DNA from: Mycobacterium lentiflavum
GTDB lineage: Bacteria > Actinomycetota > Actinomycetes > Mycobacteriales > Mycobacteriaceae
DNA length: 64,000 nt
Direction: 5' to 3'
NCBI RefSeq assembly: GCF_022374895.2
Contig: NZ_CP092423.2
Span: forward strand, 1,550,001-1,614,000
Part shown: piece by piece, positions 32,488 to 42,945 of the stretch
Layout of the letters: the number at the start of each line of letters is the position of its first letter
How positions within the stretch are numbered: the stretch's first letter is position 1
Translations under genes and position numbers: made by a program
Notes under the pieces: generated by a model
Database searches by the model: none
Seen by the model: only the letters and a program-made list of their open reading frames with translations
What the model was told of the DNA's origin: nothing

Positions 32488-35330
32488 GCACCGCTGTGCC
32501 CCACCCGCGCCCGGATGCCGAAGAGGTGGAGCGGCCTCGCGTCGCGAAAGCACTTCGCGCGCTCGCAATTCCGATACTCGTCTTCTGGATACTGGCCGCC
32601 ATCGTGACGAACGTGTTCGTACCGTCCATCGAAGTGAATACCGCAGCCAATGCCGAGGCCGAAGTCCCTCGCGATGCGCCGTCGTCGCAGGCGGCCATCC
32701 TGCAAGGCAGGGCATTTCACGAATCTGATTACACCAGCGCCGCCGTCATACTGTTCGAGACCAAGGGCCGCAAGCTCGGTGAACAAGACCACCAGTATTA
32801 CAACGAAGTGGTCCGCCGGTTGCAGCAAGACAAACAGCACGTGCAGTCGCTGTTGAACCTATGGGGCAAGCCGGTGACGATGTCGGGGCAGCAAAGCGCC
32901 GATGCCGAAGCCGCGACGCTAACAGTGCGACCCACCGGCGATTTGGGCGATGCCAGCTCGAATCACTCGATTAACGCAATTCGAGACATCGTGGCCAAGG
33001 TTCCAAAACCAAGCGGACTCAATGTCTATGTCAGCGGCCCCTCTCCGCTCGCTTCAGATACTCTGCACGCCGCAGACGAGAGCCTGACCACGCTGACGAT
33101 CGTGACGATCATCCTCATCATCGTGATGCTGCTCATCGCGTACCGCTCGGCTACGCGAGCATTGATACCCCTGGCCGGAGTCCTCATTACGTTGGCGACC
33201 GCACGAGGTGTCGTCTCGTTCTTCGTGGGGCTGCACGTACTTGGTATCTCGTCGTTCGCGACGAACATGGTCGTGGCTTTGGTGCTCGGTGTCAGTACCG
33301 ACTACGGCATCTTTTATCTTGGTCGATACCACGAGGCACGGCGAGCAGGCTTCGACAAAGAAGCCGCCTACTACACGTCGGTCGCTAACACGTCGCATGT
33401 GGTCATGGGATCCGGCATGGCGATCTCAGGGGCGACGCTCTGCCTCAGCCTTACCAAGCTGAACTACTTCCGCACGCTGGGGCCGCCTTGCTTTGTGGCG
33501 ATGGTGGTCGCCGTTGCCGGTGCGCTCACCCTCGGCCCCGCCCTGCTTACCTTGGGCAGCAAGATCAAATACTTAGAGGCACCGCGGCCGACGGGCCCCA
33601 TGTGGCGCAGGCTGGGGACTGCTATCGCTCGGTGGCCGGCGGCGGTGCTGGCGATAGCGATCCTGGTGATCCCCTTAGCCATCCTCAATCTCGCGTCCTA
33701 CAAGGTGAGTTACAACGACCGGGATTTCGCGCCCGCGACCGTCGAGTCGAGCAAAGGTTATGCCGCCTCCGACAGACACTTCCCCAAAAGTGAACTGTCC
33801 ACCGACGTTCTCTACGTGCAAGCCGATCACGACATGCGCAACACCACCGACATGATCACCCTGGACCGAATCGCCAAGAGCCTCATCCGTCTTCCGGGTA
33901 TCGCGCTGGTGCAAGGCATCACCAGACCCAACGGCCGAGCGATCGAACACGCGTCACTTCCGTATTCCTTGGGCGCCATGGGAACCAAACTCGGCGAGAA
34001 TATCGGGTTCCTCCGTGATCGCGTAGCCGACATCGACACGTTGGCGGCCAAGACAGGCAGCGTGATCGAAATAACCAGGCGATTGGAAGACATCACCCAA
34101 GAGTTGAGCGTTGGCACCCACATATCGCGCGAATCCGCAGAGAGGCTAAAGTCTTTCAGCGAGGAGGCCCGCGATCACCTCGCCGATTACGACGACTTCT
34201 CCAGGCCTATGCGCAGCTACTTCTACTGGGAGAAACACTGCTTCGATGTCCCGATATGCTGGGCACTGCGTTCCCTGCTGGAGTCCGTCGACAGCGTCGA
34301 CGAGATAACCAACGAGCTGGGGAATGAGGTGCACGGCCTCACGATCATCGACGCGGTCACCCCGCGGATCATCACCCAGATACACGCCGTGGCAACCAAT
34401 CTGGAGTCAATACGGTCGTTGACTCTCACGTTGCAAAGCACGTTGCATGCACTCATTCCGCAGCTGGACGTTTTTATTAACCCCTTGGTCGACATGGCCC
34501 AGGCCTTCGATGCCGCAAAGAATGACGACTTTTTCTTCCTGCCGCCAGACGCGCTCACCACACCCGACTTCAAGGTCGGCATGGACTTCTTCATGACGCC
34601 CGATGGCAGGGGTGCCCGCACCATCGTCTATCACCAGGGTGAAGCGATGAGCCCGGAGGGAATCAAACAGATCAGGGACGTGTCCGCAGCAGCGCAAGAA
34701 TCCATCAAGGGCACGCCGCTATCGAATGCACAGCTCTACGTAGCAGGTGCCTCGTCGAATTACCGTGACGTGGAAGACTTCTCGTACAACGACCTGATTA
34801 TTATGATGCTTGCGACGTTCGGGCTGGTGTTCATCATCGTCTTGATGATCACCCGGGCGCTGGCTGGCTCAATCGTCGTGCTTATCACCGTAATCCTTTC
34901 TTTCGCAGGAAGTTTGGGATTGGCCACCTTTGTATGGGAGACACTCCTGGGCATACAACTGCATTGGCTGACGATTCCGATTTCTTTCATCGTCCTTGTC
35001 GGAGTGGGCTGCGACTACAACCTGCTGCTGTTGTCACGTTACAAAGAGGAGATTGACGCCGGATTCGGGACCGGCCTGATTCGGGCGATGGCGGGTTCGG
35101 GAAACGTCGTGGTGACCGCGGCCCTCGTCCTTGCCGGCACGATGCTTGCGCTGCTTTCCAGCGACGTCGTGAACATCGGCCAAGCGGGCTCTACGATCTG
35201 TATCGGGTTGATTTTCGACATGATGATCGTGCGTCTTTTCTTGGTGATGCCGCTTGCCCGGATACTCGGTCCGTGGTTCTGGTGGCCCCAAAAGATTCGA
35301 AGGAGCCCCGGCCTTGGCGTGGCGCGCTAG
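32484..35330 (+). CDS. MmpL-family RND transporter
   Basis: 948 residues with the typical 12-helix RND layout: a first helix after PRVAKALRALAIPILVFWIL, a large external loop, helices 2-6, a second large loop (about 400-780), and helices 8-12. Proton-relay Asp-Tyr pairs occur in STDYGIFYLGRYHEAR (helix 4) and VGCDYNLLLLSRYKEE (helix 10). The upstream opening to 32466 was not used because MSTAVPHPRP starts with the mmpS overlap. It likely exports a lipid or siderophore. The substrate cannot be told from the sequence. Stop overlaps the XRE gene stop tail to tail. Confidence 0.95.
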   Translation: MSTAVPHPRPDAEEVERPRVAKALRALAIPILVFWILAAIVTNVFVPSIEVNTAANAEAEVPRDAPSSQAAILQGRAFHESDYTSAAVILFETKGRKLGEQDHQYYNEVVRRLQQDKQHVQSLLNLWGKPVTMSGQQSADAEAATLTVRPTGDLGDASSNHSINAIRDIVAKVPKPSGLNVYVSGPSPLASDTLHAADESLTTLTIVTIILIIVMLLIAYRSATRALIPLAGVLITLATARGVVSFFVGLHVLGISSFATNMVVALVLGVSTDYGIFYLGRYHEARRAGFDKEAAYYTSVANTSHVVMGSGMAISGATLCLSLTKLNYFRTLGPPCFVAMVVAVAGALTLGPALLTLGSKIKYLEAPRPTGPMWRRLGTAIARWPAAVLAIAILVIPLAILNLASYKVSYNDRDFAPATVESSKGYAASDRHFPKSELSTDVLYVQADHDMRNTTDMITLDRIAKSLIRLPGIALVQGITRPNGRAIEHASLPYSLGAMGTKLGENIGFLRDRVADIDTLAAKTGSVIEITRRLEDITQELSVGTHISRESAERLKSFSEEARDHLADYDDFSRPMRSYFYWEKHCFDVPICWALRSLLESVDSVDEITNELGNEVHGLTIIDAVTPRIITQIHAVATNLESIRSLTLTLQSTLHALIPQLDVFINPLVDMAQAFDAAKNDDFFFLPPDALTTPDFKVGMDFFMTPDGRGARTIVYHQGEAMSPEGIKQIRDVSAAAQESIKGTPLSNAQLYVAGASSNYRDVEDFSYNDLIIMMLATFGLVFIIVLMITRALAGSIVVLITVILSFAGSLGLATFVWETLLGIQLHWLTIPISFIVLVGVGCDYNLLLLSRYKEEIDAGFGTGLIRAMAGSGNVVVTAALVLAGTMLALLSSDVVNIGQAGSTICIGLIFDMMIVRLFLVMPLARILGPWFWWPQKIRRSPGLGVAR

Positions 35331-36145
35331 CCAGCCGGGGTCGACCGGCGCCGGAGTTCGTCGAGTGCCTGCGCCGAGACGCTGCCCGCCTCGGCGCGAT
35401 ACATCACCACGTGCTCACCCCCTGGATACGGAGCGTTCAACCTGCTCCGGTGCAGATAAAGCTCGCCGACGAGCGGATGACGGTAATGATGGATACCCAA
35501 GCGGTAACCCACATCCGCGCGTGGCCATAGTTCGCGGAAACGATCACTGGCAGAACATAATTCATCAACCAGAGCCCGCATGCGAGGTTCCTCCGGCCAG
35601 CGACCGCCAAGGTCGCGCAAACCAGAGACCGCACTTGCTGTTGCGTCGTCCCAATTGACATAGAGCTGCCGGGCGGCGGGGTCTAGCAGGCGCCAGCGCA
35701 GGAAATTCTGTCCGGGTGTGAACTCAGGCGACAGCGCGCGCGCCATCGGATTTGCCGCCATGACATCCAGGTACCTGTTGACCAGGGCGGCCGGTATCAA
35801 AAACTCGTTGATTACCTCTGGGAATGCGTAGGCCGGTGCTGCTTCCACATGACACAGATCCGACCCGGTCGGAGCGGCCAGGTACTGCAGATGCTGCCTG
35901 GCCAGGGGTTCGAGGCGCAACGCCTGGGCGAGCGCGTCGATAACCTGCTGCGATGGGTTCTTGTCGCGGCCCACTTCCAATCGCAAGTAGTACTCGGCAC
36001 TGATTCCGGCCAGCATTGCCAGCTCTTCGCGGCGCAAACCCTCGACACGGCGCCGCGCCCCCGGCACCAGGCCGACGTCCTCGGGCCGCACCTGCTGGCG
36101 CCGGGCGCGCAGGTAATCACCCAGCGCGTTGGCTTTCGTCGCCAC
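35327..36145 (-). CDS. XRE-family regulator with MmyB-like ligand-binding domain
   Basis: 272 residues. The N-terminal HTH is GDYLRARRQQVRPEDVGLVP, then RRRVEGLRREELAMLAGISA and EYYLRLEVGRDKNPSQQVID, an unmistakable MmyB/XRE signature. The C-terminal part (QHLQYLAAPTGSDLCHVEAA, QLYVNWDDATASAVSGLRDL) is the MmyB-like ligand domain. Such proteins often regulate neighbouring transport or oxidoreductase genes; here it is tail-to-tail with mmpL. Confidence 0.93.
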   Translation of the reverse strand: MATKANALGDYLRARRQQVRPEDVGLVPGARRRVEGLRREELAMLAGISAEYYLRLEVGRDKNPSQQVIDALAQALRLEPLARQHLQYLAAPTGSDLCHVEAAPAYAFPEVINEFLIPAALVNRYLDVMAANPMARALSPEFTPGQNFLRWRLLDPAARQLYVNWDDATASAVSGLRDLGGRWPEEPRMRALVDELCSASDRFRELWPRADVGYRLGIHHYRHPLVGELYLHRSRLNAPYPGGEHVVMYRAEAGSVSAQALDELRRRSTPAG

Positions 36146-36205
36146 CGTTCGAGTCTAAACCTGCCCGCTGGTGAACTGTTGATACTTTGCTACCGACGCT
36201 TCAGC

Positions 36206-37732
36206 TCAGCCGATGGCGTCGGCCTGGTCGCGTCTCACCCGCCCGCGTCGAGGATGAGGCGGTTGCGGCGGTTGCACCCATTCCGCTCCGCTGGCTTCGA
36301 ACAACCGTCCGATCTCGTCGATGTGCATGTCGGCGAGGTCCCACACATCGGGCACCAGGTCACGGTCGGCGATGAAGCCGAAATCGAGTCTGTCGAGGTA
36401 ACTCACCACGGTGATATTGAGTCCCTGTCCGTCGGTGACGATTGACACCGGGAACTGATGGCAAAGTCGGGCGCCCGCGATATACCTGGGCTGGCGCGGC
36501 CCCGGCACGTTGGAGATCACCAGGTTGAACGGCTGTGCGAAACGATCAGCCAACCGCAGCCGCGACGCGAGTCGCACCGCCGAGGTGGTCAGCACCGGAG
36601 TGGAGAGCTGGGTCAGGTCGACCAGTTCATCGGCCGGCACCATGTCGAGGGTGCGCTTCGCGTTTTGCATCGCCTCGCGGCATCGAGCGATGCGTTCCAG
36701 CGGGTCGGCACAATTGGTCGGCAACTCGGCGACGAGGGCCGAGACACGGTTGGTCCATGGGTCGTCCTCGTCACCGGTGCGGGTCGACACCGGCACCATG
36801 GCGCGCAGCGGCCGCTCGGGCAGCGCGTCATGAGACAGCAGATACTGGCGGAGCCCGCCCGCGCAGATTGCCATCACGATGTCATTCACGGTGCCTCCGG
36901 TGGCGTTCTTGAGCGCCTTGACATTCGCCAAAGATGTTGTGCGCATCGCGAATCGGCGATGACTTGTGATCGACTTGTTCCACGGGGTCGGTGGCGCCTG
37001 CGTCGTCGGGAAGATGCGGGGCCCGTCGGGGCGACCGAGCCGGGCGACGGCCTTGACCGCTGCCCCGGCCTGCCCGGCCGCGCCGCTGACGCTGTTGACA
37101 CCTGCGGCGTGGGCGACCTTGCCAACTAGACGTGCTTGAATCCGCATGGCCTTGAACGGATTTCGAGCAAGTTGGACCGCGGTGCGCCGCAACAGCTCCA
37201 CGGTGCTCGGCACCGGCTCGGTCACCCAAAGGGGGCCACTGCCCGGCGCTGGCGCGTCGGCGTCGGGATCGGTGAGGATCTTCAGCATGAGCTGCCCGGC
37301 GGCCCCGTCGATGGTGGCGTGGTGATACTTGGTGAGCAGCGCCCACCGTCCGCTGTGCAGGCCGTCGACGACATAGACCTCCCACAGCGGACGCGTCCGA
37401 TCCATGGGGCGACCGACAATCCGGGAAACCTGATCGGCCAGTTGATCGACCATGCCCGGATTGGCCAGATGGATTTCCCTGATATGGAAGTCGAGGTCGA
37501 GTTTAGGGTCGGTTACCCAGTACGGATGGTCCAGTCCGAATGGCACCTCGACAAGGCGGCGGCGCAGTGGCTCGAGCTGTCCGACGAGGGAGGCGTACTT
37601 GGCGTAGACAGCCGCGAATGGGTCGTAGTCTGCGCTGGGCCGCTCGAAGATCATCAATCCCGTGACGTGCCCGAAGGTCGTCGGCGTCTCCATGTACAGA
37701 AACGTCGCGTCCAGGCCGCTGAGTTGCTTCAC
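36206..37732 (-). CDS. WS/DGAT wax ester synthase / diacylglycerol acyltransferase
   Basis: 508 residues from a GTG at 37732 preceded by AAGGAACCATGC; that ribosome site overlaps the upstream SDR stop. The active-site motif HHATIDG is at residues 137-143 (two His and Asp), and PLWEVYVVDGLHSGRWALLT and NDIVMAICAGGLRQYL are family-specific. Such Tgs enzymes make triacylglycerol or wax esters at the membrane for carbon storage. It forms an operon with the SDR upstream. Confidence 0.94.
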   Translation of the reverse strand: MKQLSGLDATFLYMETPTTFGHVTGLMIFERPSADYDPFAAVYAKYASLVGQLEPLRRRLVEVPFGLDHPYWVTDPKLDLDFHIREIHLANPGMVDQLADQVSRIVGRPMDRTRPLWEVYVVDGLHSGRWALLTKYHHATIDGAAGQLMLKILTDPDADAPAPGSGPLWVTEPVPSTVELLRRTAVQLARNPFKAMRIQARLVGKVAHAAGVNSVSGAAGQAGAAVKAVARLGRPDGPRIFPTTQAPPTPWNKSITSHRRFAMRTTSLANVKALKNATGGTVNDIVMAICAGGLRQYLLSHDALPERPLRAMVPVSTRTGDEDDPWTNRVSALVAELPTNCADPLERIARCREAMQNAKRTLDMVPADELVDLTQLSTPVLTTSAVRLASRLRLADRFAQPFNLVISNVPGPRQPRYIAGARLCHQFPVSIVTDGQGLNITVVSYLDRLDFGFIADRDLVPDVWDLADMHIDEIGRLFEASGAEWVQPPQPPHPRRGRVRRDQADAIG

Positions 37733-37742
37733 GCATGGTTCC

Positions 37743-38507
37743 TTACGTGGTGAGCATTCCGCCTTCAACGGGCAGCGTGATTCCGGTGATGTAGCTGCTG
37801 GCGTCGCTGGCGAGGAACAGCAGTGCGGCGCTGAGTTCTTCGGGCTCACCGAGACGCCCGCATAGTGTGCGCGGCAGGATCGCTGAGTCGAAGTATTCGG
37901 TCTCGAATTGGTCGGTCATCTCGGATGCGAAATAGCCCGGCGCGATTGCGTTTACGCGGATACCCCGGCGCCCGGTCCATTGCTGGGCAAGGTCGCGGGT
38001 CAGGCCGATCAACCCGGCTTTGGACGACGCATAGGCGGCCTGCGGCAGCCCCGCGGTGGTCAAGCCGAGCACGCTGCTGACGTTGATGATCGAGCTGCCC
38101 GGTTGCATCACGCGACCACATTCCTGGGCCATCCAGTAGCAGCCGTTGAGATTGAGGTCGATGACCGATCGGAACTGGTCCGGAGTCTCGCGAGTCGCCG
38201 GCACTGCGGTTCCCACCCCGGCGTTGTTCACCAGAATGTCCACCCGCCCAAATTCATCCAGCGCGGCGCGCACCAAAGCGCGGCAGTCGCCGGGGTCGGT
38301 CACATCCGTTGGGACCGCCACAGCTTTTCCGCCGGCTGCCTCGACCCGCGCACGTGTCTGCTGCAACCGGTCGACGCGCCGGGCGCCGAGCGCCACATGG
38401 GCGCCCGCCTCGGCCAGGGCCTGCGCGAACGCAACTCCGAGGCCGCTGGACGCGCCGGTGACGACGGCCACCCGGTCGTCAATACGAAAGCGGTCAAGCA
38501 CGGGCAT
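37743..38507 (-). CDS. SDR oxidoreductase
   Basis: 254 residues. TGASSGLGVAFAQALAEAGA binds the cofactor, VDILVNNAGVG is the NNAG motif, S in INVSSVLG and YASSK (Y near 160) give the catalytic triad. A substrate is not identified. With the WS/DGAT gene it could supply or clear an alcohol or ketone used in wax or steroid chemistry; this is inference. It diverges from the TetR gene 38763 across about 255 bases of relatively AT-rich DNA. Confidence 0.9.
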   Translation of the reverse strand: MPVLDRFRIDDRVAVVTGASSGLGVAFAQALAEAGAHVALGARRVDRLQQTRARVEAAGGKAVAVPTDVTDPGDCRALVRAALDEFGRVDILVNNAGVGTAVPATRETPDQFRSVIDLNLNGCYWMAQECGRVMQPGSSIINVSSVLGLTTAGLPQAAYASSKAGLIGLTRDLAQQWTGRRGIRVNAIAPGYFASEMTDQFETEYFDSAILPRTLCGRLGEPEELSAALLFLASDASSYITGITLPVEGGMLTT

Positions 38508-38762
38508 CGCGACACTCCTCTAGGTCCGAACGGGGCCCACGCCCGTTCTCCAACACTATGCATCATATTTGTATCTGTTGCACACATGCATCTAATGCGA
38601 CATCTATCACACTCCGGTGTTCCGGTCGACCGCCCCGCCTGAGTCCGAAGGCTCGCGTAATACGTTCGTAAATAACGGAGTTCGTGAACTCATACGTCGT
38701 CATGGCCACTATTTCACACTTGGTTGGCCCAACGGTGGGCAACATTTGGTAGTCTGGTGCAT

Positions 38763-39374
38763 ATGCCGCATGCCGAAACGCCCCTCTCCCGCATGTTGGC
38801 GGAGGAGCGCAAGCCTGATGCCTTGACCGCCTTCCGGGTTGCCCGGCGGTGGTTCACGGCCGGGCGCCGCATCGAGATGCAGGAACTGGCCCATGAACTC
38901 GGCGTAAACCGTGCCACCCTGTTTCGCTGGGTCGGCGGGCGCAATGACCTGCTCGGCGAGATTCTGTGGTCGCTGGCAGAGCCGGCGCTTACTGCCGCGG
39001 TCGAGGCCTCCGACGGCAACGGGGCGCAGCGCATCACCGGGGCGATCGGCCACTTTGCGGCCATGCTCGACCGAGCCGATTTCCTTCGCGAATTTCTGCG
39101 ACGAGAGCCGGAACGTGCGCTGAGAATTCTCACCACCCGCGCCGGCCCAGTGCAGGGGGGCCTGGTGGCCGCCATCGAGACCCTACTGAAGGACGAGGTC
39201 TCACAGGGCAACCTGCATTCAAGACTTCCGCTGCATGATTTGGCCTACCTCATCCTCCGGATCGTCGAGTCGTTCCTGTACGCCGAATACATCACCGGCG
39301 AGGAACCTGATATCGCAATGGCGGAATTAGCGGTTGGGGCACTTCTCGGACACCACGACTCCGATACCAATTGA
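38763..39374 (+). CDS. TetR/AcrR-family regulator, QsdR-like
   Basis: 203 residues from the ATG at 38763. The HTH is IEMQELAHELGVNRATLFRW with VGGRNDLLGEI, and the C-terminal ligand domain reads DLAYLILRIVESFLYAEYIT, typical for QsdR-like TetR proteins. It lies directly upstream of a long acyl-CoA catabolic operon and divergent from the SDR, so it may control either. Confidence 0.88.
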   Translation: MPHAETPLSRMLAEERKPDALTAFRVARRWFTAGRRIEMQELAHELGVNRATLFRWVGGRNDLLGEILWSLAEPALTAAVEASDGNGAQRITGAIGHFAAMLDRADFLREFLRREPERALRILTTRAGPVQGGLVAAIETLLKDEVSQGNLHSRLPLHDLAYLILRIVESFLYAEYITGEEPDIAMAELAVGALLGHHDSDTN

Positions 39375-39663
39375 CCCTCTCGCTGCGGTTAACGCTCACT
39401 GCCACAACACTTGTGCAAATTCGGCGTCTGCGTACGCGCCCCGATTGTGGCCGGTGCGCAGATCTGATGAAGCGGCGTAGTAAGAACCAGCCCGCCTGGT
39501 AATGCCTCGCCGCGCGACCAGCGCGTAAGCCTGTCCCTGTCAGTACCGGGGATAAAGGCGGCATCCCCAGCTCATTCGCAGAGCGCGGATGGTGAACGTA
39601 TGGGCTAGTGGCCAGCAAGCAAATCGGCCGGACCCACGCAAACACCAAGCGAGAGAGGATGCC

Positions 39664-40884
39664 ATGACCACCACAGTGACGCTGCCTTCGACTCCCCAGC
39701 CGTATCTGGAGCGCGGACTGCTGCCGGCCGATTTTTACTCCTACGAGGAGCTGCTGTCAGATGCGGAGCGGGAGAAGGTCGCCCGCATCCGCGAATTCTT
39801 CCGCACGGAGGCCGCCCCGATCGTCGAAAGCTACTGGGCGCGGGCCGAGTTCCCGCACGAGCTGGTCAAGGGGTTCGCGAAGCTGGGCCTACTGGACTGG
39901 GCCGATCCTAATTCCTCGGATCCCGCGCCGAGCAACCTGATGACGGGCATCACCGCGATGGAGATGGCGCACGCAGACCCATCGCTCTCGGTGTTCTTCG
40001 GGGTGCACTCGGGGCTGGCGATAGGCTCCATCCTCACCTGCGGATCCGACGAACAGAAGCGTCGCTGGCTGCCCGCAATGAGTCGTTTCGAGAAGATCGG
40101 CGCGTTCGCGTTGACCGAGCCACACGGCGGCTCCGACGTGGCGGGCGGGATGGAGACTACCGCCCGCCGCGACGGTGACGAATGGGTGCTCAACGGCGCC
40201 AAGCGCTGGATCGGCAACGCCACCTTCGCCGATCTGGTGGTGGTGTGGGCCCGCGACGTCGAGACCAGCAAGGTGTTGGGCTTCGTGGTGGAGAAGGGCA
40301 CTCCCGGTTTCACCGCGACGAAGATCGAAAACAAGTTCGCGCTGCGCATCGTGCAGAACGCCGACATCGTGCTCGACGAGTGCCGGGTTCCCGAAGCCAA
40401 CCGGATGCCGAACGCGAAATCGTTCCGCGACACCGCAGAAATCCTGCGCCGCACGCGCAGCGGTGTGGCGTGGCAGGCGGTCGGAGTCCAGTTCGCGGCC
40501 TATGAGCTCGCATTGGCCTACGCCACGAAACGCACCCAATTCGGTCGCCCGATCGGCAAATTCCAGATGGTCCAGGACCTGTTGGTCAAGATGCTCGGTA
40601 ACGCCACGGCGTGCGCCGGGATGATGGTGCGCCTGGCCCAGCTCCAGCACGAGGGTGTGTACCGCGATGAGCAGTCCGCGCTGGCCAAGGCCTACTGCAC
40701 GACGCGCATGCGCGAGACCGTGCATTGGGCGCGGGAGTTGTTTGGCGGCAACGGCATTGTGCTCGACTACAACATCGGCCGGTTCGTTGCGGACTCCGAG
40801 GCCCTCTACTCCTATGAGGGCACCCGCGAGATGCAGACGCTGATCGTCGGCAAGTCGGTCACCGGCCTGAGCGCGTTCGTTTAA
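39664..40884 (+). CDS. Acyl-CoA dehydrogenase, glutaryl-CoA dehydrogenase-like
   Basis: 406 residues from the ATG at 39664 with GAGAGGAT before it. ALTEPHGGSDVAGGMETTAR and WIGNATFADLVVVWARD bind FAD, RTQFGRPIGKFQMVQDLLVK is the ACAD signature, and the catalytic base E lies in YSYEGTREMQTLIVGKSVTG, a form characteristic of glutaryl-CoA dehydrogenases. It oxidises a CoA thioester at the alpha-beta bond. First gene of the catabolic operon, 12 bases before the CoA-transferase gene. Confidence 0.93.
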   Translation: MTTTVTLPSTPQPYLERGLLPADFYSYEELLSDAEREKVARIREFFRTEAAPIVESYWARAEFPHELVKGFAKLGLLDWADPNSSDPAPSNLMTGITAMEMAHADPSLSVFFGVHSGLAIGSILTCGSDEQKRRWLPAMSRFEKIGAFALTEPHGGSDVAGGMETTARRDGDEWVLNGAKRWIGNATFADLVVVWARDVETSKVLGFVVEKGTPGFTATKIENKFALRIVQNADIVLDECRVPEANRMPNAKSFRDTAEILRRTRSGVAWQAVGVQFAAYELALAYATKRTQFGRPIGKFQMVQDLLVKMLGNATACAGMMVRLAQLQHEGVYRDEQSALAKAYCTTRMRETVHWARELFGGNGIVLDYNIGRFVADSEALYSYEGTREMQTLIVGKSVTGLSAFV

Positions 40885-40896
40885 GGAGACGACAAA

Positions 40897-42138
40897 ATGA
40901 CAACGCAACCAACGCAATCCGTCTTTTCTGGTCTGAAAGTTGTTGAACTGGCGAGCTTTATCGCAGCGCCAGCCGCAGCAACGATGCTGTCAGATTTCGG
41001 GGCAGACGTCATCAAGGTCGAGGCTCCGGGGATGGGTGACCCGCAGCGCCTGCTGAGCTCGGTCCCGCCGAGCCCGGCGGCACTGGGGAACTACAGCTGG
41101 CACTTGGCCAACCGCAACAAGCGCGGAATGTCGATCAACCTGAAGTCCGAGGGCGGGACGCAAATCCTCAAGCGTCTCGTCGAATGGGCTGACGTGCTGA
41201 TCACCAACTTCCCGCACGGCACTCGCGAGGGCCTGCACCTGGGCTACGACGAGGTGTCGTCCTGGAACCCGCGGATCATCTACGCCGACATCACCGGGTT
41301 CGGCGATGCCGGCCCGGACGCCAAGCTGCCTGGGTTCGACCTGACCGCGTTCTGGTCACGCAGTGGGCTGCTCGCCGCGACCCGCGATGCCGGTGCACCG
41401 CCGACGTCTCCACCTTGGGGCAGCGGCGATTACACCACCGCCGTCGCGATTTACGCAGCGATCACCACCGCGCTGTATCACCGTGAACGCACGGGCCGGG
41501 GCGCCAACGTCGGCACCTCGCTGCTGGCCACCGGGGTGTGGGCGACCGGAACGCTGGTATCGGCGGCCCTAGCCGGCGGTAAGCCCTACGAACTGAATGA
41601 CCGCAACAAGCCGGTGAACGCGCTGACGAATCCGTATGAGTGCGGTGACGGCCGCTGGATCATGCTGGCCGCCAAGCGATCAGCGTTTTCAGTATTGGCC
41701 AGCGCCATCGGGCGCTCGGACCTACAGTCCGATCCGCGCTTCAGCGACGTTCAGGCTATCAGCAAGCACGCCGGTGAATTGGCGGCTCTGCTCGACACCG
41801 AATTCCGTGCCCAACCCCTGGCGCATTGGAAAGAGGTCCTCGACAAGGCTCGCGTTCCCTACGGCATCATCCAGACGCCCGAGGAAGCGGCCGGGGACCC
41901 GCAGCTGCGTGCCGCCGAGATCGTCGTGCCGATCGAGGGTGCGGCGGACCTGGAGTACACCGTCAACAACCCGATCACACTCCGCGGGCTGCCCAGAGTT
42001 CGTTCCCGGCGAGCACCCGAGCACGCAGAGCACAACGCCGAAATCCTCGCACAGCTGGGATTCAGTGCGGATGACATCAGCCAACTGCAAGTTGCGGGAG
42101 CGATTCCCGTTGCCTCAGAACAGGAGACAGTGAAATGA
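40897..42138 (+). CDS. CoA-transferase family III (CaiB/Frc)
   Basis: 413 residues. GLKVVELASFIAAPAAATML and DFGADVIKVEAPGMGDPQR are family hallmarks, and the catalytic aspartate is in LPGFDLTAFW (about D148). The enzyme moves CoA between organic acids. Between an ACAD and an enoyl-CoA hydratase it probably activates the pathway's acid substrate. The stop overlaps the next ATG. Confidence 0.92.
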   Translation: MTTQPTQSVFSGLKVVELASFIAAPAAATMLSDFGADVIKVEAPGMGDPQRLLSSVPPSPAALGNYSWHLANRNKRGMSINLKSEGGTQILKRLVEWADVLITNFPHGTREGLHLGYDEVSSWNPRIIYADITGFGDAGPDAKLPGFDLTAFWSRSGLLAATRDAGAPPTSPPWGSGDYTTAVAIYAAITTALYHRERTGRGANVGTSLLATGVWATGTLVSAALAGGKPYELNDRNKPVNALTNPYECGDGRWIMLAAKRSAFSVLASAIGRSDLQSDPRFSDVQAISKHAGELAALLDTEFRAQPLAHWKEVLDKARVPYGIIQTPEEAAGDPQLRAAEIVVPIEGAADLEYTVNNPITLRGLPRVRSRRAPEHAEHNAEILAQLGFSADDISQLQVAGAIPVASEQETVK

Positions 42139-42917
42139 CCACCATAGAGCGGGCGACGGAGCTGGTGCTTACCGAGCGTCGAGACGGCGTCCTGACGATC
42201 ACCGTCAACCGTCCTGCACAACGCAACGCGATCAGCCGTGAGGTCGCCGTCCAACTGGCATCCGCGCTTGACCTGCTGGATTCCGATCCGTCGCTGTCGG
42301 TCGGCGTGCTCACCGGCGCCGGCGCGACATTCAGCGCGGGCATGGACCTAAAGGCATTCGCAAACGGGCAGACTCCGATCCTTCCTGGCCGTGGCTTCGG
42401 CGGAATCACCCGAGCCGAGGTGCGCAAGCCGCTGATCGCCGCGGTCGAAGGATGGGCGCTGGGCGGTGGCTTCGAAATGGCCCTGGCCTGCGATCTGATC
42501 GTCGCGGCGCGGGACGCCAAATTCGGCCTACCTGAGGTGAAACGGGGACTCATCGCCGGCGAAGGTGGCGTGATACGGCTGCCGCGGCGTATCCCTTACC
42601 ACGTTGCGGTCAAGGTGCTGCTCACCGGCGAGCCGATTTGGGCGGTCGAAGCCAAGGCGTACGGGCTGGTCAGCGAGCTGACCGAATCCGGGGCCGCATT
42701 GGCCGGGGCGCAATCACTCGCGGCGCGCGTCGCCGTCAACGCGCCGCTCGCGTTGGCGAGGGTCAAGAAGGTCCTGCGAGAAACCCAAGGCCTCGATGAC
42801 GCCGCAGCTTTCAAGCGACAGGACATAGATGCCCACGGCCTGCTCGCCACCGAGGACGCCCACGAAGGAGCGCTGGCGTTCGCCGAAAAACGTGCACCCG
42901 TATGGCGCGGGCGCTGA
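42135..42917 (+). CDS. Enoyl-CoA hydratase/isomerase
   Basis: 260 residues. The oxyanion-hole segments are GAGATFSAGMDLKAFANG and AVEGWALGGGFEMALACDLI, and the second catalytic region KFGLPEVKRGLIAGEGGVIR is present with a Glu. Crotonase-fold enzymes add water to enoyl-CoA. Coupled by four bases to the CoA-transferase gene. Confidence 0.93.
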   Translation: MTTIERATELVLTERRDGVLTITVNRPAQRNAISREVAVQLASALDLLDSDPSLSVGVLTGAGATFSAGMDLKAFANGQTPILPGRGFGGITRAEVRKPLIAAVEGWALGGGFEMALACDLIVAARDAKFGLPEVKRGLIAGEGGVIRLPRRIPYHVAVKVLLTGEPIWAVEAKAYGLVSELTESGAALAGAQSLAARVAVNAPLALARVKKVLRETQGLDDAAAFKRQDIDAHGLLATEDAHEGALAFAEKRAPVWRGR

Positions 42918-42945
42918 GACCAACAGCAGTTGAGGAGCAGCAATC